Source: Candidatus Competibacteraceae bacterium (lineage in GTDB: Bacteria; Pseudomonadota; Gammaproteobacteria; Competibacterales; Competibacteraceae). From it: 9,632 nucleotides of DNA. Position numbers and translations under genes: made by a program. Below are positions 1-7,696 of the stretch, one piece after another. Position 1 is the first letter of the stretch; each line of letters begins with the position of its first letter. The stretch lies in NCBI GenBank assembly GCA_020445005.1, contig JAGRHM010000102.1:1-9632 (forward strand), given 5' to 3'. The notes beneath the pieces are model-generated. The model was not told where the DNA came from and searched no databases. It saw nothing but the letters and a program-made list of their open reading frames with translations.

Positions 1-363
1 ATTGGCGGCGGCGGGAACGACGTCATAGTCCAGTTCCAATGCGAGTCCGACAATTAGCGGCTGATGCGTCGCCGGATCAGTGGCGAGCAGAATCTTATCC
101 ATCGCCGCTTCGACTTCGCCAACGGAAACGGGATCGCCGCGCGGCTGCAGAACTTCCGCCAAGGGAACCGCCTGCGCTTGGGCCAACAGTTTGGCGTTGG
201 TCTCGGCGGCCAATAGCAAACGGGGTTGTAAAAGTACAAACCAGTAAAAGACAGTGACTCCTCCGACCGCCAGCGCGAGTAATAGAAACGACAGGGTGAG
301 CTGGAAAACAATTCGACCGATCTGTCGCCGGACGCGATGACCCTGATCCTCACCACGACTCAT
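1..363 (-). CDS. Membrane-anchored sensor protein, N-terminal part (cut by window edge)
   Basis: This is the first 121 codons of a longer gene that continues past position 1; the frame has no stop. The N-terminus is short, cytoplasmic and basic (RVRRQIGR, about residues 10-17). One strong transmembrane helix follows (about residues 18-45), and then a polar stretch that would be periplasmic and starts QPRLLLAAETNAKLL. This is the usual start of two-transmembrane sensors such as histidine kinases or GGDEF proteins, but no kinase or cyclase domain lies inside the window, so the output domain is unknown. The ATG overlaps the end of the YfiR-like gene by 14 bp, with a GAAGG-type ribosome site roughly 10 bases upstream. 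Being last in an operon with a TonB receptor, a YfiR-like protein and a diguanylate cyclase, it is a good candidate for the inner-membrane partner of the YfiR-like protein. That role is inferred from context only. Confidence 0.7.
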   Translation of the reverse strand, partial: MSRGEDQGHRVRRQIGRIVFQLTLSFLLLALAVGGVTVFYWFVLLQPRLLLAAETNAKLLAQAQAVPLAEVLQPRGDPVSVGEVEAAMDKILLATDPATHQPLIVGLALELDYDVVPAAAN

Positions 364-946
364 GAATTTTGGCTACCTTCAACAGGAGACTTTTCAGTCG
401 AATTCCGGATCGCTTGAGGGTGGTCTGGTTGATGTAAGGCAGAACCCGTACTTCAATGGCCAAACCTGCTAAAACACCTTTTTCTACATGTCCCTCGAAA
501 GGTGAAAACACGATCCGCCGGTGATCAATGCCATATTGAATCACTTCCTCCAGCACAGGGTCCGGCAACGATTGCACCAGGTAAATGGCCGATGGCGCCA
601 GCTCTTGCAGCTCGCTGAAGTGAGCGCCCTCTACAAGAATGAACTGGACAGGATAATGCCTAATCCTGCCTTGCTCGCTGCCATGCCCGGATGCTTGCAG
701 CGCTGCGGCAAACTCTTCGGCCTTTCTCCGGTCATCCCGGTAAAGCAGCGCCAAGCGTAGCTGGCCTTGATCGCTCACCTTTTGTCCCAGGTCTTCATCC
801 GCGGCTAACAGGGCGCGAAACAACCGCAGCCCAATTTGCACCCGCTGTTCCTGCGGATCGCCTAGCGCGCCATACGAAGTGCTCAGAAGGCTCAGCAGGA
901 TTCCCAGCAATAGCGCTAAACGCCTGGATCGGGTGCAGTCAAACAT
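350..946 (-). CDS. YfiR/DUF4154-like secreted protein
   Basis: A 198-residue protein with a clear signal peptide: basic CTRSRR, then a Leu-rich core, with likely cleavage after SYGA near residue 27. It should therefore be periplasmic. The mature part has an alternating alpha/beta pattern (LRLALLYRD, YPVQFILVEG, SAIYLVQSL, RRIVFSPFE). The C-terminal segment (VLAGLAIEVRVLPYINQ, then SGIRLKSLLLKVAKIHE) resembles the end of YfiR/DUF4154 proteins, where a strand ending in an Asn is followed by a helix of the L-L-x-L-A type. YfiR of Pseudomonas aeruginosa is a periplasmic repressor of the diguanylate cyclase YfiN. The gene lies 38 bp after the TonB receptor gene and overlaps the sensor gene by 14 bp, so the three are probably co-transcribed. 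No convincing Shine-Dalgarno precedes the ATG, but the signal peptide supports this start. The family call is by eye. A diverged periplasmic binding protein is the main alternative. Confidence 0.68.
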   Translation of the reverse strand: MFDCTRSRRLALLLGILLSLLSTSYGALGDPQEQRVQIGLRLFRALLAADEDLGQKVSDQGQLRLALLYRDDRRKAEEFAAALQASGHGSEQGRIRHYPVQFILVEGAHFSELQELAPSAIYLVQSLPDPVLEEVIQYGIDHRRIVFSPFEGHVEKGVLAGLAIEVRVLPYINQTTLKRSGIRLKSLLLKVAKIHESW

Positions 947-984
947 TGCACGCTGATTACTCTGACTCTTCCCAACGGGCGAGG

Positions 985-2901
985 TTAAAAATCATACGAA
1001 ATCTGCCCCCAGACGAGGCTATCGGGGAAGTCGCTGCTGGTCACGCGACCCGGTTCGCTCACCAGGAAACGCTGATCGGCTTGCAACAGATTGCGCACCC
1101 CGAAGCGTAGAGTCATTCCCTGGGTCCAGACATCGAACAAATTTAAAGTCAATGCAACGCGATGTTCAGGGTCGGTATCGACACCCTCGGCATGACGCGC
1201 GCCTACATAGTTCCAGTACGCAGCCAGCAACGTGTGCTCGGTAGGACGGTAAAACAACGCCAGATTGCCCAGCCAATCCGCGGTGCTGGGGTCTTTCTCA
1301 ATCATTTCCCCGCCCAACAGGTAGGGATAAAGACCTGACCGGCTGTCGGCATATGAGAGATTGAACCAGGATGTGAGCCGAGGAGACCATTGCTGTTCCC
1401 ACTCGATTTCCATGCCAGTTGCTTTTGAAGTACCGCTATTAACAAAAGTAACAGGCGGTGGTGGCTCTATAAGATTGATATGATTATTGATTTTTGAACG
1501 AAATAAGGTTAGCCGCAAGGTCTGGTCGGTCTTTCGGTAGATATAGCTCAACTCCGAGGTACCGATCTTCTCAGGCTCAAGATTCTTTTGATAAGTAGGG
1601 ATAACAAGTTCCCAGAAAGTCGGCGCGCGATAGCCACCCGCATACTGGGCTTTCACGATATGCCCTTCGGAAATCCGCCATACGACGGCTAAACGCGGAC
1701 TCCAGAGATCCTGATCTAGATCGTCGCGGTGATCAAAGCGCAACCCCGCCGTGAGCGTGAGTCGGTCGGAGGCTTCATATTGATCCTGCAGGCTGATCCC
1801 GTAATAGCGTCGATTGACATCATAGATTATTCTGGGGCGAAAATCGGGCGGGGCGGGCACGAGACCTCTACGGGCTTGCTCAGTGCGATCGTCCGTGTAT
1901 GACAACTGTAGCAACCACTGATGGCGCTCCATCCCTTGCCATGTGAGTTCTGCGCGGCCTTCCCAGACCTGTCCTAGGAAATGCTCGAGTCCTTCCTCGA
2001 AATCATTATTGAGATAACCGAGAGAGAAACGTAACTGTGCGTCATGCGCCAGATCGAGGGATTGGCGCGCGATAAGGGTTTCCGTATGTTGATCGCGGCT
2101 GACGCCCTGATCAATGGCATAGTCTTCGTTAATCCCTTGCGCCGTCAGTTCAAAGCCCCGGTGCGCGAACATGAGGATTGCCGATTGTTGATCGTTCTTC
2201 ACGTTAACACCGACCGGCGCCTCCACCGAATGGCCCGCCACACCGGCGATGTTGAGGCTCAAGCGCGTTACCCCATCTTCGCTTTGATCGGCATACAGAC
2301 CGCTGACGGTCGTCGTGCCATGCTCATCCACGCGCGTAGTGACTTGAGAGGTTTGTTGCCGGGTCAGGATATTCAGTACCCCATAGTAGGCGAAATCCCC
2401 ATAGAACAGCGCATTGGGACCCCGGATGAATTCGATGCGATCCACTTGTTCGATGGGTAACGACAGCGCTTGGGAAGTCAGCCCGGAGCTTTCCCGGCTC
2501 ATGGGCGATGAGTTTAGCAGTACTTTGATATTTCCAGAGTTAAACGGCGAGGTGAATCCACGGACTCCAACGAAGAGCTCTCCCCGCTTACCTTGAAGGA
2601 GCATCACTCCAGGAATCAGCGCCAGCGCCTCCCACACTGTGCGCATGCCTAAAGTTTCCAACTCCCGACCTTGGAGTACGGTCACCATGCCCGGCACATA
2701 ATCCACATTCAAGCGGCTTTTGGTGGCGATTTCCGTACTCTCATCCAGCACCTGCATTAACTCGCCTAACCAGGCTTCATCTTGACTGTCCGAATTCGCC
2801 GCCAAATTAACCAGGGCTTCCTCGGCGCGCAGAGCAAAAGTACCAATGACCAGCAAAAACATTCCTGCCGATGTCAGCCAGAACTTTGGTTGATTACCCA
2901 T
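985..2901 (-). CDS. TonB-dependent outer-membrane receptor
   Basis: A 638-residue outer-membrane beta-barrel receptor of the TonB-dependent class, which imports or senses ligands using energy passed on by TonB. The N-terminal hydrophobic segment (residues 7-24) with ALRA before residue 27 looks like a signal peptide. A short linker follows that includes TEIATKSR (about 56-63), a possible TonB-box region. The plug domain spans roughly 65-185, with VPGMVTVLQG, ALALIPGV, VGVRGF (111-116) and IRGPNALFYGDFAYYGVLNIL. The rest is a barrel of amphipathic strands, including YRAPTFWEL and VNSGTSKATGMEIEW, and it ends in Tyr-Asp-Phe, the terminal aromatic expected for barrel assembly. The ligand cannot be read from the sequence; siderophore, cobalamin or another nutrient are all possible. 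The start codon shares a base with the stop of the REC-GGDEF gene (TAATG), and GGGGA lies just upstream. The genetic link to c-di-GMP genes suggests a signalling role rather than simple uptake. Confidence 0.9.
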   Translation of the reverse strand: MGNQPKFWLTSAGMFLLVIGTFALRAEEALVNLAANSDSQDEAWLGELMQVLDESTEIATKSRLNVDYVPGMVTVLQGRELETLGMRTVWEALALIPGVMLLQGKRGELFVGVRGFTSPFNSGNIKVLLNSSPMSRESSGLTSQALSLPIEQVDRIEFIRGPNALFYGDFAYYGVLNILTRQQTSQVTTRVDEHGTTTVSGLYADQSEDGVTRLSLNIAGVAGHSVEAPVGVNVKNDQQSAILMFAHRGFELTAQGINEDYAIDQGVSRDQHTETLIARQSLDLAHDAQLRFSLGYLNNDFEEGLEHFLGQVWEGRAELTWQGMERHQWLLQLSYTDDRTEQARRGLVPAPPDFRPRIIYDVNRRYYGISLQDQYEASDRLTLTAGLRFDHRDDLDQDLWSPRLAVVWRISEGHIVKAQYAGGYRAPTFWELVIPTYQKNLEPEKIGTSELSYIYRKTDQTLRLTLFRSKINNHINLIEPPPPVTFVNSGTSKATGMEIEWEQQWSPRLTSWFNLSYADSRSGLYPYLLGGEMIEKDPSTADWLGNLALFYRPTEHTLLAAYWNYVGARHAEGVDTDPEHRVALTLNLFDVWTQGMTLRFGVRNLLQADQRFLVSEPGRVTSSDFPDSLVWGQISYDF

Positions 2902-3815
2902 TATTGATTCCCCACAATCCGGTTTCTCCCCATTTGTTTAGCCTGATATAGATGTTGATCGGCTTTTTCGATCAAGGCTTGGGGGCTAACGTGTTGATCG
3001 GGTTCCAGAGTCGCTACGCCCATGCTGACGGTTACGAAAGAATGCTTTGGCGAGCGGGCATGGTCGAGGCGCAGGGACGCTACCCGCTGCCGTAATCGTT
3101 CTGCAATGACCAATGCGCCCGCATGGTGAGTCCCTAGCAGCACGCAAGCGAATTCTTCGCCGCCGTAACGAGCCGCTAAATCGGTGCGCCGGGTTAATCC
3201 ATTCGCCAGAGTGGTTGCAACGACCTGTAAACAGCGATCGCCGGCGACGTGACCGTAGTGGTCATTGTAGGCTTTAAAATGATCCACATCCGCTAGAATG
3301 AGCGACAGCGCCGCCTCGGAGCGAACGGTATGAAGCCATTGGGTTTCGAGAAACTCATCGAAACAACGGCGGTTAGCAATCCCGGTCAAGCCGTCGGTCA
3401 TTGAAAGTCTGGCCAGATAATCCCGGTAGCGTTTCAGTTCCAAATGAATGCCCACTCGTAACTTGACGATGCCGGGACGCACCGGCTTGGTCAGGTAGTC
3501 GACAGCGCCCAAGTGCAGGCCAATCTCCTCATCCTCTTCCTGATCCTTCGCAGTCACGAAAATCACCGGTATTTCCCGAGTCAACGGGTTCTGTTTTAGT
3601 TGTTTGCAAACCTGGCGCCCATCCATACCCGGCATGATGACATCCAACAGGATGAGATCCGGCGACTGCTCTTGCACCACCGCCAGCGCCTCCAGACCAT
3701 TCGTGGCGAATAGAATGCGATAGCGATCGCACAGTGCATTGTTTAAAATTTCAATATTTTCAATCATATCGTCGACCACCAGAAGAGTCGCCTGATGTTC
3801 AGCGGGTATGGTCAT
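2901..3815 (-). CDS. Response regulator with GGDEF domain (probable diguanylate cyclase)
   Basis: A 304-residue cytoplasmic protein that joins a receiver domain (about 8-125) to a GGDEF domain (about 135-302), like PleD or WspR but with a single receiver. Visible receiver residues are Asp15-Asp16 (metal), Asp58 (phosphorylation site), Thr88 and Lys110. The cyclase half has DGLTGIANRR (141-150), the metal-ligand region ADVDHFK (Asp176), NDHYGHVAGD, and the active-site loop GGEEF (218-222). The inhibitory site RxxD is present as RRTD (209-212), five residues before GGEEF. All catalytic and feedback residues look intact, so it should make c-di-GMP from two GTP when phosphorylated, with product inhibition. 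The ATG is fixed by GAGGAG five bases upstream. It is the first gene of the minus-strand operon and is coupled to the TonB receptor gene. Its cognate kinase may be the truncated membrane protein at the window edge, though no kinase domain is visible there. Confidence 0.93.
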   Translation of the reverse strand: MTIPAEHQATLLVVDDMIENIEILNNALCDRYRILFATNGLEALAVVQEQSPDLILLDVIMPGMDGRQVCKQLKQNPLTREIPVIFVTAKDQEEDEEIGLHLGAVDYLTKPVRPGIVKLRVGIHLELKRYRDYLARLSMTDGLTGIANRRCFDEFLETQWLHTVRSEAALSLILADVDHFKAYNDHYGHVAGDRCLQVVATTLANGLTRRTDLAARYGGEEFACVLLGTHHAGALVIAERLRQRVASLRLDHARSPKHSFVTVSMGVATLEPDQHVSPQALIEKADQHLYQAKQMGRNRIVGNQ

Positions 3816-3820
3816 TTCTA

Positions 3821-3826
3821 CTCCTC
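3821..3826 (-). promoter_or_regulatory. Ribosome binding site of the REC-GGDEF gene
   Basis: GAGGAG on the minus strand sits five bases before the ATG that ends at 3813. It is the strongest Shine-Dalgarno in the left operon and settles the start of the response regulator gene. Confidence 0.75.
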
Positions 3827-3995
3827 AACTTTGCAGAACTGCTGAAACTCTTTTCACTACCGATGGCATTCCTCGCATATTCGCAAGAGGATCGCTTGAA
3901 CTATTGTAAGATCTTGAGAGACGATATCATCCCGCCTAGCGCCTCCAACAAAGCGATGCTATAGTTTTTCGCGTTTTTATCGTTTAATTCCTGCC
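3827..3995. promoter_or_regulatory. Divergent intergenic region between the signalling operon and miaB
   Basis: The two operons are transcribed away from each other across this gap, so their promoters most likely lie here. Toward miaB there is a good -10-like hexamer TATAGT at 3960-3965, but no matching -35 box at the usual distance. Toward the GGDEF gene there is TACAAT (minus strand, 3908-3903), again without a clear -35. The last bases before miaB are T-rich and contain no Shine-Dalgarno. The promoter boxes are suggestions; only the divergent layout is solid. Confidence 0.35.
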
Positions 3996-5354
3996 ATGAC
4001 TCGTAAACTCTATATTCAGACCCACGGCTGCCAAATGAATGAATATGATTCCGCCCGGATGGCGGATGTGCTGCGTGCCGCTTGTGATATCGAACGCACC
4101 GATCAGCCGGATCAGGCCGACGTGCTGCTGCTGAATACTTGCTCGATCCGCGAAAAGGCCCAGGAAAAAGTCTTCTCGCTGCTGGGAACCTGGAAGGCGC
4201 TGAAAAGCCGGCGGCCGCATGTCGTTATCGGTGTGGGCGGCTGTGTGGCGAGTCAGGAAGGCGAAGCGCTCCGCGAACGCGCCCCCCAGGTCGATGTGGT
4301 ATTCGGCCCACAAACCCTGCACCGCCTGCCAGAACTGCTAGCGCGCGTCTGGACCGACCAACAACCCCAAGTGGATGTCTCTTTCCCGGAAATTGAAAAA
4401 TTTGATCACCTGCCGGAACCACGCGCTGAAGGGCCGACTGCTTTCGTATCGATCATGGAAGGTTGCAGCAAGTATTGCACCTTCTGCGTGGTGCCCTACA
4501 CCCGGGGTGAAGAGGTCAGCCGCCCCTTTGACGATGTGCTGGCCGAAGTAGCGGCGCTGGCTGAACAAGGCGTGCGTGAGGTCAATCTGCTTGGGCAAAA
4601 CGTCAATGCGTACCGGGGGCCGATGAGCGACGGCGATGTCGCCGATCTAGCGCTGCTGATTGAACACGTCGCCGCTATCGACGGCATTGCCCGCATCCGT
4701 TACACCACCTCGCATCCGGTGGAGTTCTCCGACCGACTGATCGAGGTCTACGCGCGCGTTCCGCAACTGGTCAGCCACTTGCACCTGCCGGTACAAAGTG
4801 GCTCCGATCGTATCCTGTCCATGATGAAGCGCGGCCATACTGCTCTGGAATACCAGGCCAAGGTAGACAAGCTGCGCGCTGTGCGTCCCGATCTCAGCCT
4901 GTCCTCGGATTTTATCGTCGGCTTCCCCGGCGAAACCGACCAGGATTTTGCGGCCACCATGACCTTGATCGAGGAGCTGGCTTTCGATCACAGCTTCAGC
5001 TTCATCTACAGCCCCCGGCCTGGCACGCCCGCCGCCAATTGGCCCGATCCCACGCCGATGACGGTCAAAAAGGAACGACTGGCGCAACTTCAGGCCCGGC
5101 TGGAAATGGGCGCCTGCGCCATCAGTCAACAGATGGTGGGCACGACGCAACGGGTGCTGGTGGATCGCTTCTCGCGCAAGGACCGCCGGCAATTGTCGGG
5201 GCGCACCGAGAACAACCGGGTGGTCAATTTTGACGGACCCGTTAACCTGATTGGCTATTTCGCCGACGTCGCCATCACCGCAGCGCTACCCAACTCGTTA
5301 CGTGGCCGGCTGGTCGCCTGCCCGGAACGGCCCGCGCTACAACACGCTTGCTGA
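3996..5354 (+). CDS. miaB: tRNA-2-methylthio-N6-dimethylallyladenosine synthase MiaB
   Basis: A radical-SAM methylthiotransferase that converts i6A37 to ms2i6A37 in tRNAs reading codons that begin with U. The 452-residue protein has the full family layout. The N-terminal MTTase domain begins [16 protein letters not shown] and carries cluster cysteines Cys12, Cys49 and Cys83. The radical-SAM core has the CxxxCxxC motif in [17 protein letters not shown] (Cys157, Cys161, Cys164), followed by [21 protein letters not shown] and [13 protein letters not shown]-terminal TRAM domain runs from about residue 380 to 440. After the usual end near NSLRGRLV there is a short extra tail ([12 protein letters not shown]). 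Length is close to the E. coli enzyme (474). The start matches the family N-terminus but has no Shine-Dalgarno, only a T-rich leader. It is the first gene of the plus-strand operon. The tail has no bearing on catalysis. Confidence 0.97.
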   Translation: MTRKLYIQTHGCQMNEYDSARMADVLRAACDIERTDQPDQADVLLLNTCSIREKAQEKVFSLLGTWKALKSRRPHVVIGVGGCVASQEGEALRERAPQVDVVFGPQTLHRLPELLARVWTDQQPQVDVSFPEIEKFDHLPEPRAEGPTAFVSIMEGCSKYCTFCVVPYTRGEEVSRPFDDVLAEVAALAEQGVREVNLLGQNVNAYRGPMSDGDVADLALLIEHVAAIDGIARIRYTTSHPVEFSDRLIEVYARVPQLVSHLHLPVQSGSDRILSMMKRGHTALEYQAKVDKLRAVRPDLSLSSDFIVGFPGETDQDFAATMTLIEELAFDHSFSFIYSPRPGTPAANWPDPTPMTVKKERLAQLQARLEMGACAISQQMVGTTQRVLVDRFSRKDRRQLSGRTENNRVVNFDGPVNLIGYFADVAITAALPNSLRGRLVACPERPALQHAC

Positions 5355-5379
5355 CTTGCGCCCGCACTGCTCCCACCTC

Positions 5380-6357
5380 TTGAATACCCCAACCCATTTT
5401 CAGGATTTGCTGCTCGAACCCACTGATAACGCCCGCCTGGTCAATCTGTGCGGGCATCTGGACGAGCATCTGCGCCAGATCGAACGCCGGCTGGGCGTGG
5501 AGATCAATAATCGCGGTCACGAATTCCGGGTCATTGGCGACCCCGCGATCGTGACTATTGCTGTCGCTGTGTTGGAAGCTTTGTATCGTAGCACTGGCGA
5601 GGAAACGCTGACGCCAGCCCAGGTGCATCTCTTCCTGCAAGAGGCCGGCGCGGATGCGCTCGTTGAGGCGCAGGAAACGGATACTGACGAAGTCATGATC
5701 CGCACCCGGCGCGGTCTGATTCGCGGTCGCGGTCCCAATCAGCAGCGTTATCTGTGGAATATTCAGCACAACGATCTGAACTTCGGTGTCGGACCCGCTG
5801 GCACCGGCAAGACTTACCTTGCCGTCGCTTGCGCGGTAGACGCCCTGGAAAGCAACGCCGCTCGCCGATTGGTACTCGTGCGCCCGGCAGTGGAGGCGGG
5901 CGAACGACTCGGATTCCTGCCCGGTGACATGGCGCAGAAAATCGATCCTTACTTGCGTCCGCTCTACGACGCTCTGTACGAAATGCTCGGTTTCGAGCGG
6001 GTCGCCAAGCTCATCGAACGGAACATCATCGAAGTTGCGCCGCTGGCGTTCATGCGCGGGCGTTCACTGAATGATTCCTTCATCATCCTGGACGAAGCGC
6101 AGAACACCACGGTGGAACAAATGAAAATGTTCCTGACCCGTATCGGCTTCGGTTCGACCGCCGTGGTGACCGGCGATGTGACCCAGGTCGATTTGCCGCG
6201 CCACATTCAATCCGGGTTGCGTCAAGTCCTCCAGGTGCTCAAGGACGAGGAAGGGATCAGCATGACTTTTTTCAACGCTCGCGACGTGGTGCGCCACCCC
6301 CTGGTCCAGCGCATTGTCAATGCCTACGCCCGTTTTGAACAGGATAATCCCTCATGA
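5380..6357 (+). CDS. ybeZ: PhoH family ATPase (YbeZ), non-ATG start
   Basis: PhoH/YbeZ is a cytoplasmic P-loop ATPase linked to RNA metabolism and encoded next to ybeY in most proteobacteria. Numbered from the chosen start, the 325-residue protein has Walker A GPAGTGKT at 138-145 and Walker B IILDEAQN with Asp238-Glu239. Other family blocks are [66 protein letters not shown] and [12 protein letters not shown]. No ATG is available near the N-terminus. The frame stays open back into miaB, with in-frame TTG at 5251, GTG at 5302, TTG at 5356 and TTG at 5380. I chose 5380 because the product then begins [19 protein letters not shown], which lines up with E. coli YbeZ (MNIDTREITLEPADNARL), and because it leaves 25 bp after miaB. 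No Shine-Dalgarno supports any candidate, so the exact start is uncertain. The identity is secure. The stop overlaps ybeY by four bases. Confidence 0.93.
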   Translation: MNTPTHFQDLLLEPTDNARLVNLCGHLDEHLRQIERRLGVEINNRGHEFRVIGDPAIVTIAVAVLEALYRSTGEETLTPAQVHLFLQEAGADALVEAQETDTDEVMIRTRRGLIRGRGPNQQRYLWNIQHNDLNFGVGPAGTGKTYLAVACAVDALESNAARRLVLVRPAVEAGERLGFLPGDMAQKIDPYLRPLYDALYEMLGFERVAKLIERNIIEVAPLAFMRGRSLNDSFIILDEAQNTTVEQMKMFLTRIGFGSTAVVTGDVTQVDLPRHIQSGLRQVLQVLKDEEGISMTFFNARDVVRHPLVQRIVNAYARFEQDNPS

Positions 6358-6824
6358 CTTTGGAACTGGATCTGCAAATTGCCCTGGAAATGCCCGGATT
6401 ACCCGGCGAAGCGGATTTTCGTCGCTGGACCGAAGCGGCGCTCGCCGGGGCGGACTATTCAAAAGACGCTGAACTGACCCTTCGCGTGGTCAACGAAGCG
6501 GAAATTACCGCGTTGAACGAGACTTACCGCCACAAGCAGGGACCGACAAATGTCCTGTCTTTCCCTTTTGACGCGCCGCCGGGCGTTGAAAGCGCATTAT
6601 TAGGCGACGTGGTGATCTGCGCGCCGGTGGTGTTGCGTGAAGCAGTCAGCCAGGAAAAGTCCCCGGAAGCCCATTGGGCGCATTTGACGGTTCATGGCGT
6701 TTTGCACCTGCTGGGCTATGATCATGATGAAGCGCAGGCCGACATCATGGAATCCTTGGAAATCCGCATTCTGTCCGATCTCGGCTATGCCGATCCTTAC
6801 GGAGACCCTCCAGACCGATTATGA
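6354..6824 (+). CDS. ybeY: rRNA maturation endoribonuclease YbeY
   Basis: YbeY is a single-strand-specific, zinc-dependent endoribonuclease needed for 16S rRNA 3' end processing and 70S ribosome quality control. The 156-residue protein has the UPF0054 signature [11 protein letters not shown], with metal-binding His114, His118 and His124, and the conserved Arg59 in [19 protein letters not shown]. These positions equal those of E. coli YbeY (155 residues), so the start is firm. The ATG overlaps the phoH stop (ATGA), and AGGA lies nine bases upstream inside phoH. The end overlaps corC in the same way. Function is confidently transferred, because all known active-site residues are present. Confidence 0.97.
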   Translation: MTLELDLQIALEMPGLPGEADFRRWTEAALAGADYSKDAELTLRVVNEAEITALNETYRHKQGPTNVLSFPFDAPPGVESALLGDVVICAPVVLREAVSQEKSPEAHWAHLTVHGVLHLLGYDHDEAQADIMESLEIRILSDLGYADPYGDPPDRL

Positions 6825-7696
6825 ACGACGAACGATCCGAACCGAGCCCTAAGTCGTGGCTGGAACGTTTAAGCCTCGCCCTGATGGGCGAACCCAAGGA
6901 CCGGGATGCATTAATGGATATGTTGCGCGATGCGCAACAGCGCGAATTGCTGGATACCGACGCCCTGACCATGATGGAAGGCGTCATGAAAGTGTCGGAA
7001 CTCCAGGTGCGGGATGTCATGATCCCTCGCGGCCAGATGGTGATCCTGGAGCGTGACTGGAGCCTGGAGCGACTCATCGCCGAAATCGTCGAATCCGGCC
7101 ATTCCCGCCTGCCGGTCATTGACGACAACAAGGATAATGTCATCGGCATTCTGATCGTCAAGGATTTGCTGGCGCATGCTTTCGATCAGCGCGAGGATTT
7201 CGATCTGCGCGCTCTGCTGCGGCCCGCCAAGTTCATTCCCGAAAGCAAACGTCTCAACACTTTGCTCAAGGAATTTCGCGGCAACCGGTTGCACATGGCC
7301 ATCGTCGTCGATGAGTACGGTGGGGTTGCTGGCCTGGTCACCATCGAGGATGTGCTGGAGGAAATCGTTGGCGAGATTGACGATGAGCATGATATTGATG
7401 AGGAAGGCGCTTTCATTCGCCCGCAAGGCGACGCTTTTATCGTCAAGGCGCTGACCCCGGTTGAGGATTTCAACAAGTATTTCCAGGCCCAGTTAAGCGA
7501 CGAGCGCGCCGACACGATCGGCGGGTTGGTGATGACCGAGCTGGGTCGTCTGCCCAAGGGCGGCGAAAGCGTCGATCTGGACCGCTTCCGCTTCCAGGTG
7601 CTGCGCGCTGACAACCGGCGGGTTCATCTGCTGGAAATGACCCTCCGGGACAATCAGGAACCCCCACCGCCGATTTCTGAAGAGGCATCATCATGA
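6821..7696 (+). CDS. ybeX: CorC/YbeX family protein, twin CBS domains
   Basis: A 291-residue cytoplasmic protein matching E. coli YbeX (292), also called CorC. The name comes from Mg2+/Co2+ efflux in Salmonella; E. coli work ties it to ribosome metabolism. Domain order: an N-terminal helical region with [23 protein letters not shown]1 from about 66 to 128, starting at VRDVMIPR and including [10 protein letters not shown] and [12 protein letters not shown]2 from about 135 to 190, with [29 protein letters not shown]; and a CorC_HlyC transporter-associated domain from about 203 to 283. There are no transmembrane helices, as expected for CorC rather than the longer membrane-bound paralogues. It is coupled to ybeY upstream and to the unknown gene downstream through ATGA overlaps. 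Adenosine-nucleotide binding by the CBS pair is typical of the family and is not shown here. Confidence 0.95.
   Translation: MNDERSEPSPKSWLERLSLALMGEPKDRDALMDMLRDAQQRELLDTDALTMMEGVMKVSELQVRDVMIPRGQMVILERDWSLERLIAEIVESGHSRLPVIDDNKDNVIGILIVKDLLAHAFDQREDFDLRALLRPAKFIPESKRLNTLLKEFRGNRLHMAIVVDEYGGVAGLVTIEDVLEEIVGEIDDEHDIDEEGAFIRPQGDAFIVKALTPVEDFNKYFQAQLSDERADTIGGLVMTELGRLPKGGESVDLDRFRFQVLRADNRRVHLLEMTLRDNQEPPPPISEEASS
7681..7685 (+). promoter_or_regulatory. Ribosome binding site of the unknown membrane protein gene
   Basis: AGAGG lies inside the end of corC, seven bases before the ATG at 7693. Together with the ATGA overlap it supports that start and translational coupling to corC. Confidence 0.55.

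Noticed and set aside
54..356. Arg/Pro-rich minus-strand frame of 100 codons at the left edge
   Set aside because: The neighbouring frame starting at 363 has a proper transmembrane helix, overlaps the operon gene before it and stays open to the edge. The 100-codon frame has unlikely composition.
691..1110. Plus-strand frame of 139 codons across the YfiR-like/TonB receptor junction
   Set aside because: It runs antisense through two supported genes and has no ribosome site or recognisable domain.
3734..3964. Plus-strand frame of 76 codons ending just before miaB
   Set aside because: It starts inside the antisense of the receiver domain and crosses the divergent promoter region; there is no ribosome site and no conserved pattern.
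4647..5192. Open frame of 181 codons on the minus strand inside miaB
   Set aside because: It is fully covered by the conserved radical-SAM and TRAM coding sequence of miaB and has no recognisable protein features.
5275..5769. Open frame of 164 codons on the minus strand opposite phoH
   Set aside because: It lies antisense to conserved PhoH blocks and the end of miaB; the open frame is a by-product of GC-rich codon use.
6911..7426. Open frame of 171 codons on the minus strand opposite corC
   Set aside because: It mirrors the CBS-domain codons of corC and has no motifs or start site of its own.
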